Origin: Sulfitobacter sp. F26204
Lineage (GTDB): Bacteria > Pseudomonadota > Alphaproteobacteria > Rhodobacterales > Rhodobacteraceae
DNA length: 64,000 nt
Direction of reading: 5' to 3'
NCBI RefSeq assembly: GCF_026410305.1
Contig: NZ_JAPMLQ010000002.1
Span: 496,001-560,000 of the forward strand
In this document: positions 17,798 to 26,681 of the stretch, piece by piece
Numbering within the stretch: position 1 is the first letter of the stretch
Layout of the letters: each line of letters starts with the position of its first letter
Program-made: the position numbers and the translations under genes
Notes under the pieces: generated by a model
Told to the model about the DNA's origin: nothing
Database searches by the model: none
The model's input: only the letters and a program-made list of their open reading frames with translations

Positions 17798-18510
17798 GGG
17801 CGGTCACGGGCATTGTTTTTGACAAAGATGGCACCCTGTTTGATTTCGCAACCACCTGGGAGGCATGGGCCAGCGCATTCCTTTTGCGCCTCTGTACCGG
17901 AAACAGGACGCAAGCTGCTGAAATCGGCAAGGTTATCGGCTTTGATCTGGTGCGCCGGAAATTTGCCCCATCCAGTGTTGTGATCGCTGGAACGCCCGGT
18001 GAAGTGGGTGCGGCGCTGCATCCGTATTTTCCGCAGATGACGATGGGTGCGTTGCTGGAGATATTGAACCACGAGGCCGAGTCCGCGCCACAAGCCGCCG
18101 CTGTGCCGCTTGCCCCCTTATTGGGAGAATTACGCACGCAGGGTTTGCGCCTTGGGGTCGCGACCAATGACGCTGAAAAACCCGCGCGTGCCCATCTTGA
18201 GCAGGCAGGGATCACAGGTTTTTTCGACTTTATCGCTGGTTACGATTCCGGTTACGGCGGGAAACCGGCACCGGGGCAGTTGTTGGCCTTTGCCACACAG
18301 ACCGGCCTTGATCCGTCGGAGGTGTTGATGGTGGGTGACAGTACCCATGATCTACGTGCAGGCCGGGCAGCGGGAATGATCCCTGTCGGCGTCTTGACAG
18401 GACTGGCAAGCCAAGAGGATCTGTCTTCCTTTGCCGAGGTGGTGCTGCCGAACATCGGCCATCTGCCCTCATGGTTGGCGACCCGGTCGCGATCTCAGGC
18501 AGACGATTAA
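17794..18510 (+). CDS. HAD-superfamily hydrolase (phosphoglycolate phosphatase-like)
   Basis: A 238-residue phosphatase. Motif I is VFDKDGTLFD with the nucleophile Asp, motif II is GVATND, motif III is the Lys of GYGGKPAP, and motif IV is LMVGDSTHDL. The cap is an alpha-helical insertion between motif I and II, as in Gph-type enzymes. Substrates of this group are small phosphorylated metabolites; 2-phosphoglycolate is possible but not shown. It overlaps the DUF3572 gene by four bases. Confidence 0.9.
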   Translation: MRAVTGIVFDKDGTLFDFATTWEAWASAFLLRLCTGNRTQAAEIGKVIGFDLVRRKFAPSSVVIAGTPGEVGAALHPYFPQMTMGALLEILNHEAESAPQAAAVPLAPLLGELRTQGLRLGVATNDAEKPARAHLEQAGITGFFDFIAGYDSGYGGKPAPGQLLAFATQTGLDPSEVLMVGDSTHDLRAGRAAGMIPVGVLTGLASQEDLSSFAEVVLPNIGHLPSWLATRSRSQADD

Positions 18511-18591
18511 AAACGACACATCCAGTCGCAAACAGAAAGGCTACGGTCCGGCTGTTATTGCCTTCTGAACTCACCTTCAGGAGGACAGGCT

Positions 18592-20154
18592 ATGTCAGAG
18601 CTATCCGGCAAACGCAGAACGCGCAGTGGTGGGCGGGCAGGCGCCAAGGATCGGCGCGGCACGGCTGTGATCGAACAGATGCCCTGGAAACCACCGGTCA
18701 ATATCGACCGCCCGACAGAGCCGCTGACCCCTGATGGCATCGCAGCAATCCATGATGGCGCGATGCGCATCCTGGAAGAAATCGGGATCGAATTTCTCAA
18801 CCCCGAGGCATTGGATATTCTGCGCAAGGCGGGATGTACGGTCAAAGACGAAAACGTCCGCATGGGGCGTGATTTTGTTATGGAATGGATTGGTAAGGCA
18901 CCATCCCAATTCACACTGACGCCACGAAATCCGGATCACCGGATCACAATCGGTGGCAAGAATATGGTTTTCGGCAATGTGTCCTCACCGCCCAATTATT
19001 GGGACATGGCGATCGGTAAGAAGGTGCCCGGCACGCGGGAGATGTGCAAGGACCTGCTGAAACTGACGCAATATTTCAACTGCATCCATTTTGCGGGCGG
19101 CTATCCGGTGGAACCCTGCGACATCCACGCCTCTGTGCGCCACCTTGACGTGCTCTATGACAAGCTGACACTGACGGACAAGGTCATGCATGCCTATTCG
19201 CTGGGCAAAGAACGTGTCGAGGATGTGATGGAAATGGTGCGCATCGCGGGCGGTCTGAGCCATGAGGAATTTGATGCAAGCCCGCGCATGTACACCAATA
19301 TTAACTCCACCTCGCCGCTGAAACATGACCTGCCGATGATGGACGGCTGGATACGGATGGCACGGCGCGGGCAAGGGTTGGTCGTCACACCATTTACGCT
19401 TGCAGGTGCAATGGCCCCTGTCACGATGTCGGGGGCCGTGGCACAATCTCTGGCAGAAGCGCTTTGTGCGGTTGTGCTGGCTCAGATCATCAATCCGGGG
19501 TGTCCGGTAGCCATCGGCACGTTTACATCAAACGTCGATATGAAATCAGGTGCCCCGGCGTTTGGCACGCCAGAGTACATGCGCGCGACCCAGATGACCG
19601 GGCAAATGGCGCGATATTACGAGTTGCCGCTGCGCTCTTCTGGCGTTTGCGCGGCCAATGTTCCGGATGGGCAGGCGATGTGGGAAACCTCTAATTCGCT
19701 CTGGGCGGCGGTGCAATCGGGAACCAACATGGTCTATCATGCGGCGGGATGGCTTGAGGGCGGATTGATCGCTTCGCCCGAGAAATTCATTATGGATTGC
19801 GAGGTTCTGCAGCAGATCCAGCGTTACATGGAACCTGAAATCTGCGCCACCGGGCCCGACGAAATCGCGTTGGACGCCATCAAATCTGTTGGCAACCAGG
19901 GCCATTTCTTTGGTATTCAACACACTCAAGACCGTTATACGACGGCGTTTTATCAACCTTTCCTGTCTGATTGGCGCAATTATGAGGGATGGGAAGTCGC
20001 AGGCGGTATCTGGACCCAAGAGCGTGCACATCACATGTTCAAAGAGATCGTCAGCAGTTTTGATCCCCCGCCAATGGATGTGGCGATACGCGATGAATTA
20101 CGCGATTTTGTGGCGCGTCGCAAATCCGAAGGCGGAGCGCCGACCGACTTCTAA
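18592..20154 (+). CDS. Trimethylamine methyltransferase (MttB) family protein, non-pyrrolysine
   Basis: A 520-residue member of the MttB superfamily, which transfers methyl groups from quaternary or tertiary amines to a corrinoid protein. The N-terminus is basic and Gly-rich (SGKRRTRSGGRAGAK), then the barrel begins at LTPDGIAAIHDGAMRILEEIG. There is no in-frame TAG, so this is a non-pyrrolysine type; relatives such as MtgB use glycine betaine, but the substrate here is unknown. A corrinoid partner gene is not beside it in this window. The ATG is preceded by AGGAGG at about eleven bases. Confidence 0.9.
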   Translation: MSELSGKRRTRSGGRAGAKDRRGTAVIEQMPWKPPVNIDRPTEPLTPDGIAAIHDGAMRILEEIGIEFLNPEALDILRKAGCTVKDENVRMGRDFVMEWIGKAPSQFTLTPRNPDHRITIGGKNMVFGNVSSPPNYWDMAIGKKVPGTREMCKDLLKLTQYFNCIHFAGGYPVEPCDIHASVRHLDVLYDKLTLTDKVMHAYSLGKERVEDVMEMVRIAGGLSHEEFDASPRMYTNINSTSPLKHDLPMMDGWIRMARRGQGLVVTPFTLAGAMAPVTMSGAVAQSLAEALCAVVLAQIINPGCPVAIGTFTSNVDMKSGAPAFGTPEYMRATQMTGQMARYYELPLRSSGVCAANVPDGQAMWETSNSLWAAVQSGTNMVYHAAGWLEGGLIASPEKFIMDCEVLQQIQRYMEPEICATGPDEIALDAIKSVGNQGHFFGIQHTQDRYTTAFYQPFLSDWRNYEGWEVAGGIWTQERAHHMFKEIVSSFDPPPMDVAIRDELRDFVARRKSEGGAPTDF

Positions 20155-20278
20155 GCCATAATCAGGCATTGCCCCCGACAGACACACCATGGGCAAAGTC
20201 CCTAAAAACGAGGATATTGGCTATTTCTTAATGCCTTTTGCGATAGGTCATGCTCCGGGTAGAAGGGAGTGATCGTTT

Positions 20279-20872
20279 ATGCATGGCCTTGTAAATCGTG
20301 GAATCCAGCTGTTTGTTACGCACACCTATGGCAGATCGACCTGGCTGCAAGTGACGATCAAGGCTGGGCTCGACTTCACTGATTTTGAAGGCATGTTACG
20401 CTATTCACAGGTTTATACGCCTCAATTGCTTGAGGCATCTGCTGATGTTCTGAAACGCCCGCAAGACGAAATAATGGAAGATTTCGGTGCTTTTCTGGTC
20501 TGTCATCCGGGGTTCGAAGCGGTGCGCAGGCTGCTGCGGTTCAGCGGGGTGGATTTTGTCGATTTTCTTCATTCTCTTGATGATCTGCACGATCGTGTCC
20601 GGCTTGCGGTCTCCGACCTGATTTTGCCCAAGGTGGAACTGCGGGCGAATGCGGATGGTCATTACAATCTGGTTTGTGAAGCCGGTGTTCAGGGGTACGG
20701 CCATGTGATGATGGGTATTCTGCGTGCCATGGCAGATGATTACGGGGCGTTGGCCTTTCTTGAACATTCCTACAGCAACGACGGCACAGGAACCGAAATC
20801 GTATCAATTACATTGGTCGAAAACGATTTTGCCGAAGGGCGTGCCTTTAGCCTTGCGGTGGGTCTGGGATGA
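20279..20872 (+). CDS. H-NOX (heme NO-binding) domain protein with altered heme motif
   Basis: A 197-residue single-domain H-NOX-type sensor starting MHGLVNRGIQLFV, as the family does. The proximal heme ligand is His104 in LDDLHDRV and the conserved Pro follows 13 residues later in LILPKVE. The Tyr-x-Ser-x-Arg motif that holds the heme propionates is not visible; the expected place reads GHYNLVCEAGVQGYG. The protein may therefore bind heme differently or not at all. Its stop overlaps the start of a GGDEF gene (ATGA), and H-NOX proteins encoded like this normally regulate that cyclase in response to nitric oxide. Confidence 0.85.
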   Translation: MHGLVNRGIQLFVTHTYGRSTWLQVTIKAGLDFTDFEGMLRYSQVYTPQLLEASADVLKRPQDEIMEDFGAFLVCHPGFEAVRRLLRFSGVDFVDFLHSLDDLHDRVRLAVSDLILPKVELRANADGHYNLVCEAGVQGYGHVMMGILRAMADDYGALAFLEHSYSNDGTGTEIVSITLVENDFAEGRAFSLAVGLG

Positions 20873-21903
20873 ACAACCTTCCCGATTTTCCGGCACTTGA
20901 TGTCTTGTGCCCGATGCATCTGATCCTGAATTCGGCAGGTCATATTGTGCATGCTGGACCGACCTTGAGAAAAATACTTGCGGGGCACGAGGTCGGCGAA
21001 AAATGTTTTCTTGAGCTGTTTGAAGTCAAACGCCCACGGGCCCTGTCGTCAATGAAGGATTTGCAGGGGAAGGGACCACAGAAACTTAGCCTGAAAATGC
21101 GGTCTGCGCCGCACACAGCATTGAAAGGCGTGATTGTGCCGGCTGTGGATAGTGGGGGCGGGATGATCGTCAATCTCAGCTTTGGTATCTCTATTCTGGA
21201 TGGCGTGCGCGACTTTGACCTGACAAACGCCGATTTCGCAGCAACCGATCTGGCGATTGAGATGCTATATCTTGTCGAGGCTAAGACCGCTGCGATGGAG
21301 GCTTCTCATCACCTGAATTCAAGGTTGCAAGGGGCCAAGATCGCAGCAGAAGAGCAGGCTTATACCGACACGCTCACCGGGCTCAAGAATCGTCGTGCGT
21401 TGGACACGGTACTGACGCGTTTGCTGGACACCAGGAATTCCTTTGCGGTGATGCAAATTGATCTGGACTATTTCAAGACGGTCAATGACACGCTGGGGCA
21501 TGCGGCGGGTGACTTTGTTTTGCAGCATGTGGCGCGGATCATGGTCGATGAAACCCGCAACGACGATCTGGTGGCGCGGGTCGGTGGCGATGAATTTACG
21601 GTTGTTCTGCCCGATGTTTGTGATGAGGGCATTCTGCGGCGTGTCGGTCGGCGGATCATTGACCGGCTTGAAGTGCCGATTCCCTTTGAAGGGTCCGAAT
21701 GCAAGATTTCGGCGAGCATTGGCACCGTTTGGATTCAATCTGGTGACACGCCAACCATGGAGGACTTGTTGTCAGATGCGGATGTCGCGCTTTATGCTTC
21801 CAAAAATGCCGGCCGGGCCAAGCAGACGCTTTATTCCCCCGACCTGCGCCGTGCGTCCAATGCTGTTGCACCCTTGTCAGAACGCTCCACAAGACCTTCG
21901 TGA
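20869..21903 (+). CDS. Diguanylate cyclase with N-terminal HNOBA-like domain
   Basis: A 344-residue cytoplasmic cyclase making cyclic di-GMP. Residues 1-140 form a PAS-like HNOBA domain that is the docking partner of H-NOX proteins (starts MNNLPDFPALDVLCPMHLIL). A helical linker (about 140-175) leads to the GGDEF domain. The catalytic motif is GGDEF at about residue 239, with the inhibitory RNDD five residues before it. It is coupled to the H-NOX gene by a four-base overlap. It lies immediately upstream of the polysaccharide locus, which cyclic di-GMP commonly controls. Confidence 0.9.
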   Translation: MNNLPDFPALDVLCPMHLILNSAGHIVHAGPTLRKILAGHEVGEKCFLELFEVKRPRALSSMKDLQGKGPQKLSLKMRSAPHTALKGVIVPAVDSGGGMIVNLSFGISILDGVRDFDLTNADFAATDLAIEMLYLVEAKTAAMEASHHLNSRLQGAKIAAEEQAYTDTLTGLKNRRALDTVLTRLLDTRNSFAVMQIDLDYFKTVNDTLGHAAGDFVLQHVARIMVDETRNDDLVARVGGDEFTVVLPDVCDEGILRRVGRRIIDRLEVPIPFEGSECKISASIGTVWIQSGDTPTMEDLLSDADVALYASKNAGRAKQTLYSPDLRRASNAVAPLSERSTRPS

Positions 21904-22032
21904 CGGGGTCGCAACAAACTGACGCCAACAATCGCATTATCAATAGCGTGAAAATGTGAATTTTCCCGAGAAGTTGCAGTGCACCAATGTAGGGGAGTAG
22001 ACCGCAAGGGCGCACTGTCTTATCACGCATGA

Positions 22033-23076
22033 ATGAGAAGCCCTTTTCATATCTTGCGCCGTCTGTGGCAGCGTGGCGCGGAACGCCGCCGGCGGTCCCG
22101 CTTTGCGCATAGCCTGCGACATCTGCATGGCGCGCGAACGCCCGACATCGCGCGTGATCAGGTGCTCGCCATCGTATTGGTGCGCAATGGAAGCTATTAT
22201 ATCGACAGGTTCCTTGCCTATTACCGTGCCTTGGGGATTAAACATTTTGCCTTTATCGATAACGGTTCAACAGATGACACCATTGCGCGCCTCTGTGCGG
22301 AAAAGGACGTGATCATTGACCAATCTTCGCTGCCCCTGGCCGAATATGAGGATCTGTTGCGCCAATTTCCGGCCCAGACCTATGGGCAAGACCGCTGGTG
22401 CCTTTATATCGATATGGACGAAATTTTTGACTTTGAAGGCCGCACAAGGATTGGCCTGAAAGGACTGATTTCTTACCTTGAGGAGCAGGGGGCCACTGCC
22501 ATGACGGCCCAGATGCTTGAGATGTTTCCCAAAGCCCCTCTGAATGCGGTTGCCGACTACAGCTATGCCACAGCTCTTGATGAGTTTAGCTATTTCGACA
22601 TCAGTAGTTTGCGTCGGTACGACTACCACAGCGCGGAAATTCCCTTTGCGGCGTTGCTCCGCAACAACGAGGTATCAAACAACGATATTCAGTTCATGTT
22701 TGGCGGGGTACGCGGCAAGGTCTTTGGTGAAAATTGCTGCCTGACAAAGCACCCCCTGGTTTTCAATGGCGCGGGTGTGACCCCGGCCCCGCATCCACAT
22801 TTATCCATGGGCGTGCGTTGTGCGGATATTTCCGGAGTGATCAAACATTACAAATTTGCCGGCAACACAGCCGCGCGCGATGCGGCGTCCCTTTCGGCCG
22901 GTGTTCTGGCCCATGGCGAAGACGCGGCCCGCGCAGCGGTCTTGTCGGAGGATCCCGATGTAACATTGTTTTCCCTTGACGCGCGGCGCTGGAACAGGGT
23001 TGAGTTGCTGATCCGGGCGGGGTTTCTGGTGGGGTCCGACCAATACAAGGACTATCTGACAAAGGCACAGGTATGA
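22033..23076 (+). CDS. Family 2 glycosyltransferase (GT92/Glyco_tranf_2_4 type)
   Basis: A 347-residue cytoplasmic glycosyltransferase. After a basic N-terminal leader the fold begins at VLAIVLVRNGSYYIDRFLAYY. The FAFIDNGSTDDT motif and the metal-binding DMDE in YIDMDEIFDFEG are those of this class, which often lacks the usual DxD pair. The C-terminal part (KHYKFAGN) resembles enzymes adding a sugar in polysaccharide or LPS synthesis. It is coupled by a four-base overlap to the next transferase and opens the polysaccharide locus. The sugar is unknown. Confidence 0.85.
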   Translation: MRSPFHILRRLWQRGAERRRRSRFAHSLRHLHGARTPDIARDQVLAIVLVRNGSYYIDRFLAYYRALGIKHFAFIDNGSTDDTIARLCAEKDVIIDQSSLPLAEYEDLLRQFPAQTYGQDRWCLYIDMDEIFDFEGRTRIGLKGLISYLEEQGATAMTAQMLEMFPKAPLNAVADYSYATALDEFSYFDISSLRRYDYHSAEIPFAALLRNNEVSNNDIQFMFGGVRGKVFGENCCLTKHPLVFNGAGVTPAPHPHLSMGVRCADISGVIKHYKFAGNTAARDAASLSAGVLAHGEDAARAAVLSEDPDVTLFSLDARRWNRVELLIRAGFLVGSDQYKDYLTKAQV

Positions 23077-24017
23077 GTGTCGCTGCTGTCGTCATCGGTC
23101 GTAACGAAGGAGAGCGGCTTGTGGCATGTCTTGAAGCCTTGCAAGGGCAGGTGGGACAGATCGTCTATGTCGACAGTGGGTCAACGGACGGGTCGTTGAC
23201 CGTCGCTCAGTCGCTTGGAGCCAAGGTCATTTCGTTGGATATGACCTTGCCGTTTACAGCGGCACGAGCGCGCAACGCCGGGGTGTCTGCGCTGGGTGAC
23301 GAGGTTGGTTTTGTGCAACTGCTGGATGGCGATTGCGTGCTTCGTGCGGGCTGGATCGAGACCGCCACCGCGTTCTTGGATGCGACACCAGAGGCGGCTG
23401 TGGCTTGTGGGCGAAGACGCGAACGCCATCCCGAACATTCCATTTACAATGCGCTGATTGATGAGGAATGGGACACACCTGTCGGGATGACAAAAGCCTG
23501 TGGCGGGGACGCCTTGATGCGTTTAGCGGCGCTACGCGCTGTGGGCGGGTATCACGAAGGTCTGATTGCGGGCGAAGAACCAGAACTCTGCCTGCGATTG
23601 CGTCAGGCGGGTTGGCAGGTTTGGCGGTTGGATGCCGAAATGACCTGGCACGACGCGGCGCTCACACAGTTCGGCCAATGGTGGCGGCGGTGCAGGCGGG
23701 CGGGGCATGCCTTTGCCGAAGGCGCGTATTTGCATGGTGCATCCCCAGAAAAGCACTGGGTTGCGGAAACGCGGCGTGCCTTGTTGTGGGGTGCGGCGTT
23801 GCCGTTGTTTATTTTGGCTGCTTCGATCGGGGTGACCGGTTGGATGATGCTTGGACTGTTCGTCTATCCGTTACAGATTGCCCGGCTAGCACGGCGCAGG
23901 TCCCTGAAATGGGCGTTCTTTACAACGCTGGCGAAATTTCCCGAAGCGCATGGCGCACTCCAGTTCTATGTGACCTGTCTTCGCGGTGGCGAGGCCCGGA
24001 TTATTGAATACAAATAG
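23073..24017 (+). CDS. Family 2 glycosyltransferase
   Basis: A 314-residue GT-A enzyme starting MSVAAVVIGRNEGERLVACLEAL. The VYVDSGSTDGS motif binds the nucleotide sugar, DGDC is the DxD-type metal site, and GEEPELCLRLRQAGW is the usual acceptor-side motif. Two hydrophobic segments near residues 235-270 suggest membrane association. It overlaps the previous gene by four bases and converges on the WecG-like gene, separated by six bases. Confidence 0.9.
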   Translation: MSVAAVVIGRNEGERLVACLEALQGQVGQIVYVDSGSTDGSLTVAQSLGAKVISLDMTLPFTAARARNAGVSALGDEVGFVQLLDGDCVLRAGWIETATAFLDATPEAAVACGRRRERHPEHSIYNALIDEEWDTPVGMTKACGGDALMRLAALRAVGGYHEGLIAGEEPELCLRLRQAGWQVWRLDAEMTWHDAALTQFGQWWRRCRRAGHAFAEGAYLHGASPEKHWVAETRRALLWGAALPLFILAASIGVTGWMMLGLFVYPLQIARLARRRSLKWAFFTTLAKFPEAHGALQFYVTCLRGGEARIIEYK

Positions 24018-24023
24018 TTCTGT

Positions 24024-24809
24024 TCAGCGATGGCGCAGCGCCTGCATCACCAAACCCGGCAGGATGGCAAAACACCTGGCGTATCGTGGAAACATACGCT
24101 TTGGGCTTTGCAGGGCACGCCACATCCATTCGAGCGCGAGCATACGCATCACCTTGGGGGCACGGACCTGATGACCGGATAGGAAATCGAGGCCGGCACC
24201 GATCGAAACAAAGCCGAGGCCAGGACTTTGGCTGCGCCCGCGAGCCGCAAAAACCTCTTGTTTGGGAGCTCCAAGGGCAATGAAGCAGAGGGCGGCACCG
24301 CTGGCGGTCAGTGACGCGAAAATCCGATCAGCGTCCCGCCCGGCAGGATCAAACCCATAGGGTGGCGCATGAGAATAGCTGACAACCAGTCCCGGCACGC
24401 GCGCGCAGAGTGCCTTGGCAGCGCCTTCAAGTGCGGCGTCTGAACTGCCGACCAGAGCGATGGGCGCGGAGAGGGCCGCACAGATTTCGCAAAGTGGAAC
24501 AATCATATCCGACCCCGGCATCAGATCAATCTTTGCCCCTGCGAGGCGTGCCAGCCAAACCACCGGTCGGCCGTCCGCCACGACTAGGTCATGGGCGCGA
24601 TAGGCCGAGAGAAAAGCGGGATCAACAGGCAGCTTTGTCAGATGATCAAGGTTCAATGTCGCCAAGGCAAAACCGCTGCCATTGGTGATGCGTTCCTCAA
24701 CAGTACGAAACAATGCGTCTCTGGTCGCGGTATTGACCTCGACTTGATAGGGTTCTTTGCCAAATTTCAAAACGCATACCGAATTTTGAGTGTTGCGGAT
24801 TGGCTGCAT
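24024..24809 (-). CDS. WecG/TagA/CpsF-family glycosyltransferase
   Basis: A 261-residue family 26 glycosyltransferase that adds an early sugar (often ManNAc) to a lipid-linked intermediate at the inner membrane. Family motifs are LATLNLDHL, DLVVADGRPVVW, LGAPKQEVF and the C-terminal LALEWMWRALQSPKRMFPRY. The N-terminal sequence before residue 25 is not part of the catalytic core. It is transcribed divergently from the Wzy-like polymerase gene, with about 155 bases between the starts. Confidence 0.9.
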   Translation of the reverse strand: MQPIRNTQNSVCVLKFGKEPYQVEVNTATRDALFRTVEERITNGSGFALATLNLDHLTKLPVDPAFLSAYRAHDLVVADGRPVVWLARLAGAKIDLMPGSDMIVPLCEICAALSAPIALVGSSDAALEGAAKALCARVPGLVVSYSHAPPYGFDPAGRDADRIFASLTASGAALCFIALGAPKQEVFAARGRSQSPGLGFVSIGAGLDFLSGHQVRAPKVMRMLALEWMWRALQSPKRMFPRYARCFAILPGLVMQALRHR

Positions 24810-24964
24810 TTAGCCTTTGGCGCTTTGCAATAAGTGTTATTTTTCAATTATTTGTAACCTTATTTTCATCTTTCCCCAGATCCTGATGGAGAACCTATCG
24901 GGATGACAGGGGGTGCGCCAAGTGTTAATTTTTGCGTCAACCTAAGGAGTCCGAGAATAGCGTC

Positions 24965-26422
24965 ATGGGAAATGGGCTTGCATATTTGATGCTGGCGATC
25001 TGGCCAATCGTTTGCCTCGTGCTGTTTCGCACTCAAAAACTTGAACGGGCGTTGGTCTGGTCAATCCTCGGGGGCTACCTATTTCTGCCTCCCTTGACCG
25101 AATTCAATCTGCCGCTTGTGCCGGCGATGGACAAGGTATCGATCCCGAACCTGTCTGTTTTGTTGATAATGTTGTTCGCAATGACGCAAAAGGTGCGCTT
25201 GTGGCCCGAAAGCCGTCTGGCACAGTTGTTGGTGGCAGGTCTGATCCTTTCTGCTGTGCCGACGGTTCTGACCAACAGTGATCCTATCATTTTCGAAGTC
25301 TTGAAAGACGCCGATCCCATTGTCTTTATGGTTGATATGTTGCCAGGCCAGTCGGTGCGCGACCTCGGGTCCGTTTTGATTGCCCAGGTTTTGACATTGG
25401 TGCCCTTCCTGTTGGCGCGCCAGTTTCTTTCGACCGAGGAAGGGCTGCACGAAATGCTACTGGCATTGATGGTTGGCACCTTGGTTTATTCGGTTCCCTC
25501 GCTGATCGAGATCAGGCTGAGCCCGCAAATGAACGTCTGGATTTACGGGTTTTTCCAACATTCCTTTGAGCAAACCATGCGTGCAGGCGGTTTTCGCCCG
25601 ATTGTTTTTCTGCCTCATGGTTTGTGGCTTGCACTATTTGTCTGCATGGGACTGATGGCGGCTGCGGCACTTGCACGCGCCGCCGCGCCCAATGACCGAT
25701 GGCGGATGATGTTGCTGGTCGGATATATCGCCGTGCTGCTGGTGTTGTGCAAAAGCCTTGCTTCGCAGATGTACGGGTTGGTTCTGGTGCCGCTGATCCT
25801 GTTCGCACCGCAGCGCTGGCTAATCCGAATAGCCGCCCTGTTTGCTTTTGTTGCGGTGACCTACCCGATGTTGCGCAACTTTCAACTTGTGCCGCTGGAT
25901 GCCATCCTGGCCCAAGCTGAAGCGATCAGCACAGAACGGGCACAATCGCTGGAGTATCGGTTCAACAATGAAGAACAACTGCTGGCCCGTGCCGCGCAAA
26001 AGCCTGCCTTCGGGTGGGGAGGATGGGGGCGTAGTTTGATACGTCATCCGGAGACAGGTCAGATCTTGTCGATCCCTGATGGCCGCTGGATCATCATCTT
26101 TGGCACCTTTGGGTGGTTGGGGTATCTTTGCGAATTTGGGCTGCTGGCACTGCCCCTGGTCCTGATGTGGCTTTATATCCGTAAGCGACGGGATGCGGAA
26201 ATCTCGCCCTATGTGGCTCCTTTGTGTCTGATCCTTGGCATTACGATGATGGACATGCTGTTGAATGCGACGCTCACGCCGCTTACATGGCTGACTGCGG
26301 GGGCGATATTGGGGTATGCGGAAAAAAAGATGCCGCGTGCCCTTCGAGGGCCAAAATTCGCGCTGGGCACACCTATCATTCAAGGCAGCGATCCGCCCAG
26401 GGGCAACCGTACCGTTCTTTGA
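24965..26422 (+). CDS. Wzy/O-antigen ligase-like polysaccharide polymerase
   Basis: A 485-residue inner-membrane protein with roughly ten to twelve helices and a large periplasmic loop near residues 325-375, which contains FGWGGWGRSL, a motif of O-antigen polymerase and ligase families. Its role is most likely to link repeat units of the polysaccharide. The frame opens at 24932, but I chose the ATG at 24965 (MGNGLAYLMLAIWP); an AAGGAG lies 17 bases ahead, a little far. The 259 bases after its stop contain no gene and lead to the PKS. Confidence 0.8.
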   Translation: MGNGLAYLMLAIWPIVCLVLFRTQKLERALVWSILGGYLFLPPLTEFNLPLVPAMDKVSIPNLSVLLIMLFAMTQKVRLWPESRLAQLLVAGLILSAVPTVLTNSDPIIFEVLKDADPIVFMVDMLPGQSVRDLGSVLIAQVLTLVPFLLARQFLSTEEGLHEMLLALMVGTLVYSVPSLIEIRLSPQMNVWIYGFFQHSFEQTMRAGGFRPIVFLPHGLWLALFVCMGLMAAAALARAAAPNDRWRMMLLVGYIAVLLVLCKSLASQMYGLVLVPLILFAPQRWLIRIAALFAFVAVTYPMLRNFQLVPLDAILAQAEAISTERAQSLEYRFNNEEQLLARAAQKPAFGWGGWGRSLIRHPETGQILSIPDGRWIIIFGTFGWLGYLCEFGLLALPLVLMWLYIRKRRDAEISPYVAPLCLILGITMMDMLLNATLTPLTWLTAGAILGYAEKKMPRALRGPKFALGTPIIQGSDPPRGNRTVL

Positions 26423-26681
26423 GTAAGGCGTGGCGAATGAAATCTGGAAGGATCAAGGGATTGTTCTTGCTGCGTCAATAATCCCTCTGTGGTGAGCGGA
26501 TTGTTGTGATATTCCCCTCAAAGTCAGAGGCTCAACCTGCTTTGGTTGGCATAAAGCACAGGTACTCGCTCCAAATGGCATAAAAATGCCCAGATTGAGC
26601 TGTAAGTCGGGCAAGCATTGCTGAGATAACCCATGGGAGCCCAGTGCCGGAGGACACCGGTAAGGGGGTGATTTTTGAACG

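Noticed and set aside
18592..20154. Pyrrolysine-containing trimethylamine methyltransferase
   Set aside because: The frame has no internal TAG and no pylBCD/pylS genes occur in the window.
26423..26681. Small RNA or gene between the Wzy-like and PKS genes
   Set aside because: Only a 5-bp hairpin (GGCAT/ATGCC) was seen, and no frame looks coding.
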